Assembly: GCA_043228905.1 (NCBI GenBank)
Contig: JBHGNT010000006.1
Location: forward strand, 18,228,001-18,292,000
Length of the DNA: 64,000 bases
DNA from: Azolla caroliniana
Taxonomy: Eukaryota; Polypodiophyta
Reading direction: 5' to 3'
In this document: one piece after another, positions 49,056 through 57,540 of the stretch
How positions within the stretch are numbered: position 1 is the first letter of the stretch
How the letters are laid out: each line of letters starts with the position of its first letter
Notes under the pieces: model-generated
Seen by the model: the letters and a program-made list of their open reading frames with translations, nothing else
The model's database searches: none
What the model was told of the DNA's origin: nothing
Program-made: the position numbers and the translations under genes

Positions 49056-50504
49056 AAGATTATATTAAGAATTGGTCAAAATGTGCATTTCTTTCATGTT
49101 TGATAGTAGACATTATTGTTATTTCTGGCCACACTATCAAGGTGTGTAGATGGGCCATGGACGCCCAAATGTTATTATTTTTCATACAATGTACATATCT
49201 ATACTAACTTTTTAAAAGTGAGAAAAGGGAGGAAAATGGGCAAATTTTTGTTAGAGGGTAGAACAAAATTTTGAGGAGCTCATACTTAGCTTCTTATCTT
49301 TCACCATCAATGCTTCTAAGTACATCGAACACCAACATTTCTAGACATATCTACCTTTGTCACTAGTCACATGTTGTCAGTCTTTGATGGTCTTTTTCGT
49401 TTTGTTAGTTGGCTTCAAGTTTTTAAGAGGAAATCTTACTTTCCTCTTTAAACATGTTCGCGTTCACAAGTGGAAGGATCGTGCATTCCACTTGTAGATT
49501 CTTTTTATAACCTTGCGGTTTTAGGCAATTTTCAGAAACTTGATGTACCACTATCACATATTTTTAAAAGCATATAAAATTTGCTGATTTTTTGAGATTT
49601 AACAAGTGTCAAAACGATACTTTCTAAAATTGTATTAGTTTTAAGATAAATGTTTAAACGTTGATGGCCTACATATATGAAATGTAGTTAACTTCAAGCA
49701 AATCACAATGGTTAACTGAAAGTAGAAGTTAAGATTAATGGTTTCACCATCTTCAGGAGATGTAGGTTCTAGATGTGGAAGTGACATCTATTGTTAGTGA
49801 AAATATTTTATGTATAAGAGGTAACACTCTAATCTTGAATGTCATGAACATCTATAAATTTAGTGCTCATCAACATCCATAAATTCACAAATCCAAAACT
49901 GTAGACAATATTCATAAACAATTTTGATAAATTCACAATTCTAAAAATGTAGACTATTCAAAATTCACAATTCACAAGTCAAAACTGTCAAAAACACCGG
50001 GACATTTGAAATATGTAATATGTCACATTTGTTAGATATAATCAATGATTAGCCCCAAGTTGTAAATCTATCCCCATATATGCTCTTAGAGTGCACATTT
50101 TGTGATAGCCCCCAAATGAGGAGCGGCTAGTGTGCAACTCGACCATATGGGTCGATAAGGTGTTAATCTAGGAAATCGTAAATGCGTAGGACACAATGGA
50201 TTTAGGAAAGAGCGAAATAGTTAATAGGATTGGCTAATCAAGTCAACTAGAAATTTATGTGGGCAAGTTACAATGTACTTAGTCTTGAAGTATGTGCCAT
50301 TGACTTCAAGATAAATACTATCTAACACTAGCCTGTATCTAGGGAGTTGGGTCATATTAAATGACAAGTCAGTTGATAGAAATGGAATATCTCCACTACT
50401 ATCAACTGACATGCACATTTAATGTTACACTCAAACAAAATAGAGAATATAATCCACTCTCTTACACAGTGGTGGATTGATCATTAGTTCCCACTAATTT
50501 TGTA
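49056..50504. other. No gene recognised
   Basis: AT-rich DNA with only chance frames. Confidence 0.4.
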
Positions 50505-52391
50505 GTGAGCTGGTCCGACAAACAACCGACCTACGATAGGCTTCATATATTCGAATGCGAAGCCTACGCGTTCATCCCTAGGGAGAAAAGGACAAAGTTG
50601 GCACCCCATGCAACGAAGTGCATATTTTTCGGTTATGGAACTGATGGGGATTTCGACTATAGGCTATGGGACCTTGAGAATTGGAAATTAATCCGGAGCA
50701 GTGACGTGGTCTTCAATGAAGACTCTATCTTCTCTTAGAGGAACCAGTAGAAAATAGTGGGCAAGAAGGTATCATTTGAAGATGACAACGACATCGTAGA
50801 AAGATCGACCCACCGGGCCGAATCAAAGAGTCAACGGATAGTTGAACTCCAACCAACCTACAACATTCCTGCTGACACCGAATTAGCAATAAGTCCCAAT
50901 GTCGAACTCAAAGACAAAGTCATCAAAGACAAAGCCGAATTGATGACGGTCGATCAAGGCAGAGTCAACAAGGGACAAGTCAGAAAAGAGTCGACAACAA
51001 CCATAGGAGATCTGGATGAGCTCGAAGGCAAACTGAGTTTTATCAACTGGGCCTCGACTACGTCAAATACACGGATGCAAGTGAACCAAGCACGTATGAA
51101 GAAGCTATGGCCGCATTGGACGCCAAAACATGGCTACAGGCCATGAAATCCGAAATGGACTCGATTGATCAGAATCAGACATGGGAGCTGGTCGAGCTAT
51201 CAGCAGGAAGAAAGCCGCTACCTTGCAAATGGGTGTTCCGATACAAGTATGTATCCGACTCAGAGAAACCCAAGTACAAAGCTCAGCTTGTTGTGAAAGG
51301 ATTCAAACAGGAATATAGGGTCAACTACGACGAGATATTCTCACCAGTAGTCAAGATGACCACCCTTTGACTCCTACTAGGAGTTGTGGAGATAGAAAAT
51401 CTAGAGCTCGAGCAAATGGACGTAAAGACGACATTCCTACACAGAGATCTAGAAGAAGACATATACATGTGTCAACCGGCAGGTTTCGAGGCGATGGGGG
51501 ACGACAATCACCTCCTATGTCGACAAAAGAAAAGTCTATATGGCCTAAAACAAGCGCCAAGAATGTGGTACCAGAAGTTTGACTCCTACATACGACAACT
51601 TGGATACAACAGATCATACTCTGACCCATGCATGTATGTTCGGCAACGGGCCGACGAGTCAAGGATCTATCTGATCCTATACGTCGATGACATGCTGATT
51701 GCAGGGAGCAATCAAGTAGAGATCGGTAAGCTAAAATGGAGCCTTCACGCAAAGTTCGCGATGAAAAAACTCGGAGAAGCCCGACACATACTGGGCATGA
51801 GGATAGAGCAAAATCGGACGACCAAAACTCCCCGACTCTCCTAGTCTGAATACATCCGCAAGGTGCTGAAGCGCTTCAACATGGAGACCACGAAGCAAAC
51901 ACCGACACCGCTTCTGATGTTGATCTGACTATCGCATAGAGACTCTCCAACAACGAACAAGGAGAGAGAGCTTAATGGAAAGATACCCTATGCATCGACA
52001 GTAGGAAGTATCATGTACGCAATGGTGGCGACCCGACCCGACCTAGCCGATGCCGTAGGGGTGGTCAACCAGTACATGTCAAACTGAGGAAAGAAGCATT
52101 GGGAGGCCATCAAGCACATCCTTAGGTATCTAAAAGGAACCACGGATGCACAACTGACTTTCGGACTGACAATCTCAGTTGAAGCACATTGAGGTGCAAT
52201 ATCATCATATCCGGGAGCTCATGACCGAGAAGAAACGCGAAGTCCGGAAGATCGACACCGAGGTGAACATCGCCGATTGCTTGACGAAGCCACTCCTAGA
52301 TCAACGCTTCGGAACGCTAAGGATGAAGATGGGGCTACGACAAGCGACCGAGCATAAGAAAGCCGAACAAGGAGCAGAAGGTAAGAGCTGA
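50505..52391 (+). pseudogene. Decayed copia integrase-RT-RNase H, 5'-truncated
   Basis: It starts in the integrase C-terminus (YDRLHIFECEAYAFIP, CIFFGYGTDGDF). It continues through the linker, frameshifts near 51090 into RT (EEAMAALDAKTWLQAMKSEMD; WELVELSAGRKPLPCKWVF), has a stop at 51368, then MDVKTTFLHRDLEEDIYM, KKSLYGLKQAPRMWY and LILYVDDMLIAG (YVDD at 51679-51690), stop at 51842, and the RNase H start (PYASTVGSIMYAMVATRPD). The RNase H catalytic middle is deleted near 52170, where the frame jumps to KHIEVQYHHIRE and ADCLTKPL. Gag and protease are missing. Confidence 0.85.
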
Positions 52392-52526
52392 CCGACACTC
52401 ATACTATACCTCTACCGACTCGACTACTTGCCGACAGACTTGTAACATAAGATCTAGTTAAATTTGTAATCTAGGTTTACGGGGGAGATAACCCCAAGCA
52501 CTTGTACATGCAAGAAAGAGTAGTCC

Positions 52527-52800
52527 TTTTACAGGGGATTTTGTTGGCATAAAAGGCCGACTCCTTCCAAATTGTAACCGTTCGAGTGTGAACTCTTTAA
52601 TAAGTTAGGGCTTAGTATATAAGCGAATACCTAACATTGTAATGAGTGATGACGAACAGAGTATCGTATCTGAGAAAGAACGAAGTAATAAGAAGCTTTC
52701 CATTAAAGCTCCATCTGCGTAAGTCTTCACGCCTATTCTATTTTCTGTATGTGTTGTTTGCTGTCCAATACCGACTACAGATCCATACACGTTTCCGTAC
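52527..52800 (+). mobile_element. Polypurine tract and 3' LTR of the 50.5-kb copia
   Basis: A ttttacaggggatttt tract (52527-52541) precedes TGTTGGCATAAAAGGCC at 52542, the LTR start. A TATA-like agtatataagcg lies near 52614. The right border is uncertain (perhaps near 52785). The same tract and LTR start occur inverted at 56600-56665. Confidence 0.6.
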
Positions 52801-53082
52801 ATAGCACTCGTACCCAACATTGTGTAGAAAATGCCATGGAGACCCCGAATATGCCATCTAGAAATGCAATAAAATCTGTCAGTACCATTAGACCAGGAAT
52901 CGTGTCTGACAAACACCACAAATAAACTAAGAAAGTAGGGTATGTACAATAGGCAAGAAAAACGTAGTTGAAAACATAGTTGAGCTTCAATGGTAGACTC
53001 AATTTATTTTCTCCAAAACTCCGTCTCTCTCGTTACAATGTCTTAGTTGGGTTTATCTTGTAAAGCCCTAACTAGGTAACGT
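52801..53082 (-). mobile_element. Part of an inverted related LTR, split by the gag-only element
   Basis: Read leftwards from 56665 there is a purine tract (ccttttacgggggcg) and TGTTGGCATAAAAGGCC, then GTGTGAATACGT at 56594. The sequence resumes at 53082 with ACGTTACCTAGTTAGGGCTTT. This parallels the LTR at 52542 (GAGTGTGAACTC, then AAGTTAGGGCTTA). The left border is approximate. Confidence 0.5.
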
Positions 53083-53181
53083 TGTCGTGACGATTTTCGG
53101 CTACGGTGTGAAACCGAGTGAGATGAATAAACCAAGGATGTGCACATACACTTAGCAAATAAGCCTCCTAAGGCCTAGTGG

Positions 53182-53264
53182 CACTTGAGTTCATATAGAG
53201 GGGTGCAAGCAAGGTTTGAACCTTGCACCTCTAAGATACAAGACAATTGCCTTACCACTAGGAC
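53182..53264 (-). other. Antisense tRNA-like module in the TR-GAG LTR
   Basis: On the minus strand: CCTAGTGGTAAGGC (A-box-like, 53249-53262), then a T-arm-like GCAAGGTTCAAACCTTGC with perfect stem and TTCAAAC loop (B box at 53213-53222). The second LTR repeats it at 56053-56135. No intact acceptor stem is visible. It resembles a SINE head captured in the LTR. Confidence 0.6.
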
Positions 53265-53340
53265 AACTATCATATAGTGTAAATTTTATGTATTTCCTTT
53301 TCATATACAAATTATAGACGAAACAACCATAGAAAACCAT

Positions 53341-53440
53341 GTGCACAAAACCATGGTTTTAAACCCATGGTTTGTGCATGACATAAGCAAAACCGTGTGC
53401 ACAAAACCATGGTTTTAGCCCATAGTTTTGTGCATGTCAC
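53341..53440. promoter_or_regulatory. Two tandem palindromes upstream of the TR-GAG TATA box
   Basis: Palindrome 1 (53341-53379) and palindrome 2 (53395-53440) both have GTGCACAAAACCATGG as left arm and a nearly complementary CCATGG/CCATAG-TTTTGTGCATG right arm. They lie about 15-115 bases before the TATA box. The copy in the 3' LTR is at 56212-56311. Confidence 0.6.
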
Positions 53441-53455
53441 GAGCATGGAAAGACC

Positions 53456-53463
53456 TATAAAAG
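53456..53463 (+). promoter_or_regulatory. TATA box of the TR-GAG LTR
   Basis: TATAAAAG at LTR position about 374. The counterpart in the 3' LTR is 56327-56334. Confidence 0.65.
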
Positions 53464-53724
53464 CCTCTAGTTGGGCTTGTGTAAGGGGGGGCTCAATATG
53501 TGATATCACCAACACCATTATCATCAATATAATTATATTTGTCTTTATCTTCTTCTTATTTTTCTACTTCTCAAGTGTACAATCTTTCTTCTTCTCAAGT
53601 AAACCAATTTCATCTAATCTTACATTGATCGTCATCTCTTCGACAATTCCGCGAACATCCTCCCCAGTCCAAGACCCCGGTGGTCGCTCGAGTAGCACAC
53701 GCACGCGCGAATCTTCGCGACATT

Positions 53725-53743
53725 ATTTGGTGAACCCGACGTG
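53725..53743 (+). other. Putative primer binding site of the TR-GAG element
   Basis: tatttggtgaacccgacgt begins two bases after the 5' LTR. It is not the tRNA-Met type used by the copia elements here, which suggests a Ty3/gypsy-like origin. Confidence 0.5.
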
Positions 53744-53766
53744 AAGAGCAGCAGGGGAGGACGAAG

Positions 53767-55863
53767 ATGGATGTCGAATATCTCATGGAGGCAATGTCAA
53801 AAAGGATGATGGAGTTTCTGATAGAAGGGAAAAGAAGAAATGAAGCCCAACAAGCCGTCGACAAGGTAGTCGAACGAATGAGCTATTTCAACGGTGCCGA
53901 AGTCCAAAGTTTCCTAAAAGTCTACAATGCGGAGATGGATTCAAGAGGTGTGGACAAAGCTATGAGGCTAGAGTACTTTTGTCGGGTGTTGTCTCAACCG
54001 ATCTTCAAAGATGTAAAAGAGCTTCTAGAAGCTCATGATTCGTGGGCGACTTTCGAGAAGGCTCTATTGGAGGAATATGACTATGAGAGACTAAAGGGAC
54101 AAGATCGACGCAACTTCGACCAATGGGTGGCATCAGCGAAGACCCACCAAGGCGCAACACAAGCATTCGTAGACTTCGAGCATCATTTTTCTCAATTGTC
54201 GGAGCGGGAACAAAGATTGGTGGGGGTCGATAAGGTCCTTATGTTCGTGAAGTCAATCGATCGAATGGAAAGGATGGCGATCGGCCTCAAACTCGAAGAA
54301 GATGATGGTGCAAATGGACTCATCGAGGATTGGAGCAAAGTGGAAAGTGTATGCCGACTACACGATAAGGGGCAAGCGAGAATATCGATGACAACAAGAC
54401 GGCCCATGAGGGACGATCGAAGAGGGACGAGATGCAACAACGCACCACCAACAAAAGAAATGAAGCTTAGAAGGGAGACAAAACCGAGGCGAATGGTGAT
54501 CGAGGAAGAAGAGACCTCCCAACAAATGTGGGTTAATGAAGTGGCCGATACAAAGGCTCTAGTTCGGTATGACGGTACCGAGAGAGAAGGTGTGAAACAA
54601 GTCACCTTCTTGTCTTACAAAGAAACGACGGCGAAGGAGGAGGCCGATGACTCGAGGACGGCGAACGCCACTTCGAGGGAGGATAAATGTTTCGGAACAC
54701 GCATTGTGTATGAAACATCGGGTGATGACGGCGCAAGCATGAGAAAAGCTTGCATGATCGAGGGAGAAAAAGTGTTTGAGTCTGAAGAGATTGAGGAGGT
54801 AGCCATGACAAACGACATCGAGTCGGAGGTGGCTATGGACGAGTCGACAACGGATAGCCATGTCAAGACTTTCTTCACGCTTGTTCCAGAGACTTCGGCG
54901 GTTGCGCCCATGTGCCAACGTGAGACCGGAGAGACGGAAGGTGGTGACGGGAAGACGAAGGCCCAACACAAGGAGGAAGAAGATCGAGGAAGAAAGGATA
55001 TCCCCACACCTATTCTAGAGACTTCGGCGGTTGTGCATGTGCGCCAACGTGAGACCGGAGAGACAGAATGTGTGGACAAAAAAGAGGACGACCGGAAGGG
55101 CGATGAAGAAGACAAGGTAAATGTAAATGAACGAAGGGATTCCTTCACACTGGTTCCGGAGACTTCGGCAGTCGAGACCGTGTGTCGACATAAGACCGAA
55201 GATAAAGGAGGTGGCGAAGAGGAGACAATATGGCTCGAGGCGAGCATACACGGAGGGAAGGATATGGCCGACGTGGAGGCCAAGGATGAAGCTGCGGTTG
55301 AGTTCGATGGAGAGGTTGCATGCGGGAAGGAAGGAAGAGTCGAGAACCGGTTGAACCGGAAGACGATCCGGCCGGGATTCCGACCCGAACGAAGGAAGAT
55401 CCACATGGGAGCCGATCGACCGGGGCCGACCCGGCCGAAACCTGATTCGGCGAAAATCGATCGGACGATTCCGATCCAAAAGGAGGCCGACCCAGCCAGA
55501 ATCAATCGGTCGAGCCCGACTCGGGGAAATGTGAATGCAGACGAAGGCCAACCAAGCCAAGAAGCGATCGGTGGAGACCGATCCGGACAAGGGCAAACCC
55601 GGCCTAATCGGAGATCGACACGAACGATCTACAATACCCAGTTGAAGATGGTGAGCGTGAGGAGTGGCCAGGAGTCCAATCGAAGGACACGCGCGGTGGA
55701 CGAAGGAAGAGCGGTCGTATCGACGACATCGTTCGGTAGATCTACTACAACCGATCGGGGAAGAAGGTGTGAGCGCCGGATATGGTGGATCGGGTGGCTA
55801 CGGTGGTTCGGTTGGAAAGATTGCGCATACTCGAAGTGGAAGACGAAGTCGACGAGCGTGTAG
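53767..55863 (+). CDS. Gag-like protein of the TR-GAG element, 698 residues
   Basis: It is a single open frame filling most of the interior. The N-terminal third (about residues 30-200) has the look of a retrotransposon gag capsid: helical and charged, with FLKVYNAEMDSRG, RLEYFCRVLS, WATFEKALLEEYDYE and FVDFEHHFSQL. No zinc knuckle, protease, reverse transcriptase or integrase follows. The acidic middle has three spaced copies of an LVPETSAV-type motif (codons near 54881, 55011 and 55149), two followed by RETGETE. The C-terminus is rich in Arg/Pro (RPGFRPERRK, RPGPTRPKP). It would need an autonomous partner to move. The start is the first ATG, 44 bases after the 5' LTR. Confidence 0.75.
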   Translation: MDVEYLMEAMSKRMMEFLIEGKRRNEAQQAVDKVVERMSYFNGAEVQSFLKVYNAEMDSRGVDKAMRLEYFCRVLSQPIFKDVKELLEAHDSWATFEKALLEEYDYERLKGQDRRNFDQWVASAKTHQGATQAFVDFEHHFSQLSEREQRLVGVDKVLMFVKSIDRMERMAIGLKLEEDDGANGLIEDWSKVESVCRLHDKGQARISMTTRRPMRDDRRGTRCNNAPPTKEMKLRRETKPRRMVIEEEETSQQMWVNEVADTKALVRYDGTEREGVKQVTFLSYKETTAKEEADDSRTANATSREDKCFGTRIVYETSGDDGASMRKACMIEGEKVFESEEIEEVAMTNDIESEVAMDESTTDSHVKTFFTLVPETSAVAPMCQRETGETEGGDGKTKAQHKEEEDRGRKDIPTPILETSAVVHVRQRETGETECVDKKEDDRKGDEEDKVNVNERRDSFTLVPETSAVETVCRHKTEDKGGGEEETIWLEASIHGGKDMADVEAKDEAAVEFDGEVACGKEGRVENRLNRKTIRPGFRPERRKIHMGADRPGPTRPKPDSAKIDRTIPIQKEADPARINRSSPTRGNVNADEGQPSQEAIGGDRSGQGQTRPNRRSTRTIYNTQLKMVSVRSGQESNRRTRAVDEGRAVVSTTSFGRSTTTDRGRRCERRIWWIGWLRWFGWKDCAYSKWKTKSTSV

Positions 55864-55936
55864 AGGAACTCGGTTGATCACCGTTGCCAAAGATCTCACC
55901 TCTTCACCTTTCTCGGCACATACCGGAGGATGTGCG

Positions 55937-55953
55937 GGTTTGGTGGGGGTGGA
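55937..55953 (+). other. Polypurine tract of the TR-GAG element
   Basis: ggtttggtgggggtgga directly precedes the 3' LTR. Confidence 0.6.
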
Positions 55954-56593
55954 TGTCGTGACGATTTTCGGCTACGGTGTGAAACCGAGTGAGATGAATA
56001 AACCAAGGATGTGCACATACACTTAGCAAATAAGCCTCCTAAGGCCTAGTGGCACTTGAGTTCATATAGAGGGGTGCAAGCAAGGTTTGAACCTTGCACC
56101 TCTAAGATACAAGACAATTGCCTTACCACTAGGACAACTATCATATAGTGTAAATTTTATGTATTTCCTTTTCATATACAAATTATAGACGAAACAACCA
56201 TAGAAAACCATGTGCACAAAACCATGGTTTTAAACCCATGGTTTGTGCATGACATAAGCAAAACCGTGTGCACAAAACCATGGTTTTAGCCCATAGTTTT
56301 GTGCATGTCACGAGCATGGAAAGACCTATAAAAGCCTCTAGTTGGGCTTGTGTAAGGGGGGGCTCAATATGTGATATCACCAACACCATTATCATCAATA
56401 TAATTATATTTGTCTTTATCTTCTTCTTATTTTTCTACTTCTCAAGTGTACAATCTTTCTTCTTCTCAAGTAAACCAATTTCATCTAATCTTACATTGAT
56501 CGTCATCTCTTCGACAATTCCGCGAACATCCTCCCCAGTCCAAGACCCCGGTGGTCGCTCGAGTAGCACACGCACGCGCGAATCTTCGCGACA
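55954..56593 (+). mobile_element. 3' LTR of the TR-GAG element
   Basis: Exact duplicate of 53083-53722 at an offset of 2871 bases. It is followed by the ACGT target duplication and then by the remainder of the inverted copia LTR (56594-56645). Confidence 0.95.
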
Positions 56594-56687
56594 ACGTATT
56601 CACACTAAGGATACAAATTGGGTGGGTTTGGCCTTTTATGCCAACAAACGCCCCCGTAAAAGGACTACTCTACATGGATATACAATA
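56594..56687 (-). mobile_element. Start of the inverted copia LTR and its polypurine tract
   Basis: On the minus strand: purine tract at about 56650-56665, then TGTTGGCATAAAAGG from about 56645 downwards. It is cut at 56594 by the TR-GAG insertion and at 56688 by a plus-strand copia LTR. No coding part of this element is left. Confidence 0.6.
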
Positions 56688-57098
56688 TGTTGGGGTTATT
56701 GCTGAGAGACAAGCTTAACTTAAAGCTGGACCAATTGAAGAAGGCGATAGCCAGATCAGCTAGGAAGATCGGTTGAAGAAGCCGAAAGCCAGATTGGCTA
56801 GAAGTTGTAAGGGCTGACATGCCGAAAGGCCATAGAGTCTTTAGGACCTAGTCTTCTTAGCATAGTCCTTGGCATATCTTAGGATAGTCAGATGCCGGGG
56901 CTCATGAATGAGCATTTTAGTACTGTGTCTGTACTATTTGTATGTATGGTGCTCTGTGTGCACATTGTATATGTTGACTTCTTTTTTAATGTAGTACTCT
57001 CAATTATTTTGTGTATGCTCTCTCCCTCTCATTCCTCCATCTCTGTGGTAATATAATTTTCTGTGATACTATGTTGAGCTTTAACATCTATTTCTTTA
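56688..57098 (+). mobile_element. 5' LTR of a truncated copia
   Basis: It starts TGTTGGGGTT. The end is near TTAACA (57086) or slightly later, as the primer site follows at 57101. Only the 5' end of the element is present. Confidence 0.55.
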
Positions 57099-57100
57099 AA

Positions 57101-57115
57101 TAGTATCAGAGCCTG
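57101..57115 (+). other. Primer binding site
   Basis: tagtatcagagcctg is one base from the tRNA-Met-type TGGTATCAGAGCC. Confidence 0.65.
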
Positions 57116-57198
57116 AGGGTTAGAAGAGTCCTCTGCATCCAACAAAGCTTCTAACACTGACCAAGAAAACGCCTTCCAAATAGAAGAAGACAGGAACA

Positions 57199-57345
57199 TG
57201 GAAAGAGGAATGGGTCGTGCTCTTCGGACAAAGAAGTTGGACAGAAACGACTACGCATCTTGGGAATACAAGATACACAAGTACCAGCTTGGGCATGATT
57301 ATTGGTGTTACATTGTAAAAGATAATGTGCGGAATCTAAGACAAA
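57199..57345 (+). pseudogene. Copia gag N-terminal stub
   Basis: Starts MERGMGRAL, then LDRNDYASWEYKIHKYQLG, the usual N-terminal gag pattern of plant copia elements. It hits a stop near 57350 (NLRQTD-stop), where the sequence changes character. The stub is probably cut by insertion or deletion next to the minus-strand copia remnant. Confidence 0.5.
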
Positions 57346-57540
57346 CCGACTAGTCCGGATAACACTAGAACACAGAACAGAGGTTCAAAGGAAAGCTTGA
57401 ATACACGGGAGAGACACACACAGAGCAGAACAGTAAAGTCAATTCAAAATAATTACACTCTGTGTATACAAATATCCTACAAAACACTTTTTATACAAGT
57501 CCTTAAAAGCACTAACAAAAGTACTGACATGTACTGCAAT
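57340..57540 (-). mobile_element. Possible LTR part of the minus-strand copia
   Basis: Read leftwards there is a TATA-like tataaaaagtg (57484-57494) followed by a TGTTCT/CTCTG-rich stretch ending near 57340, similar to a U3-R-U5 arrangement. Borders are not defined. Confidence 0.25.

Larger units (their letters stand above)
53083..53722 (+). mobile_element. 5' LTR of a gag-only (TR-GAG type) element
   Basis: 640 bp from TGTCGTGACG to CTTCGCGACA, with terminal repeats TGTCG/CGACA. It is identical base for base to 55954-56593 on direct reading, so the insertion is recent. It carries a TATA box (53456-53463), two tandem palindromes upstream of it, and an antisense tRNA-like module. ACGT flanks both ends (53079-53082 and 56594-56597), a 4-bp target duplication. 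Confidence 0.95.

Noticed and set aside
53182-53264. Functional tRNA gene
   Set aside because: Good T-arm and A/B boxes, but no acceptor stem or convincing anticodon arm; the same block is present in both LTRs.
54615-55505. 296-codon minus-strand frame
   Set aside because: It is the antisense shadow of the TR-GAG gag frame, Ser-rich because of the complementary codon pattern.
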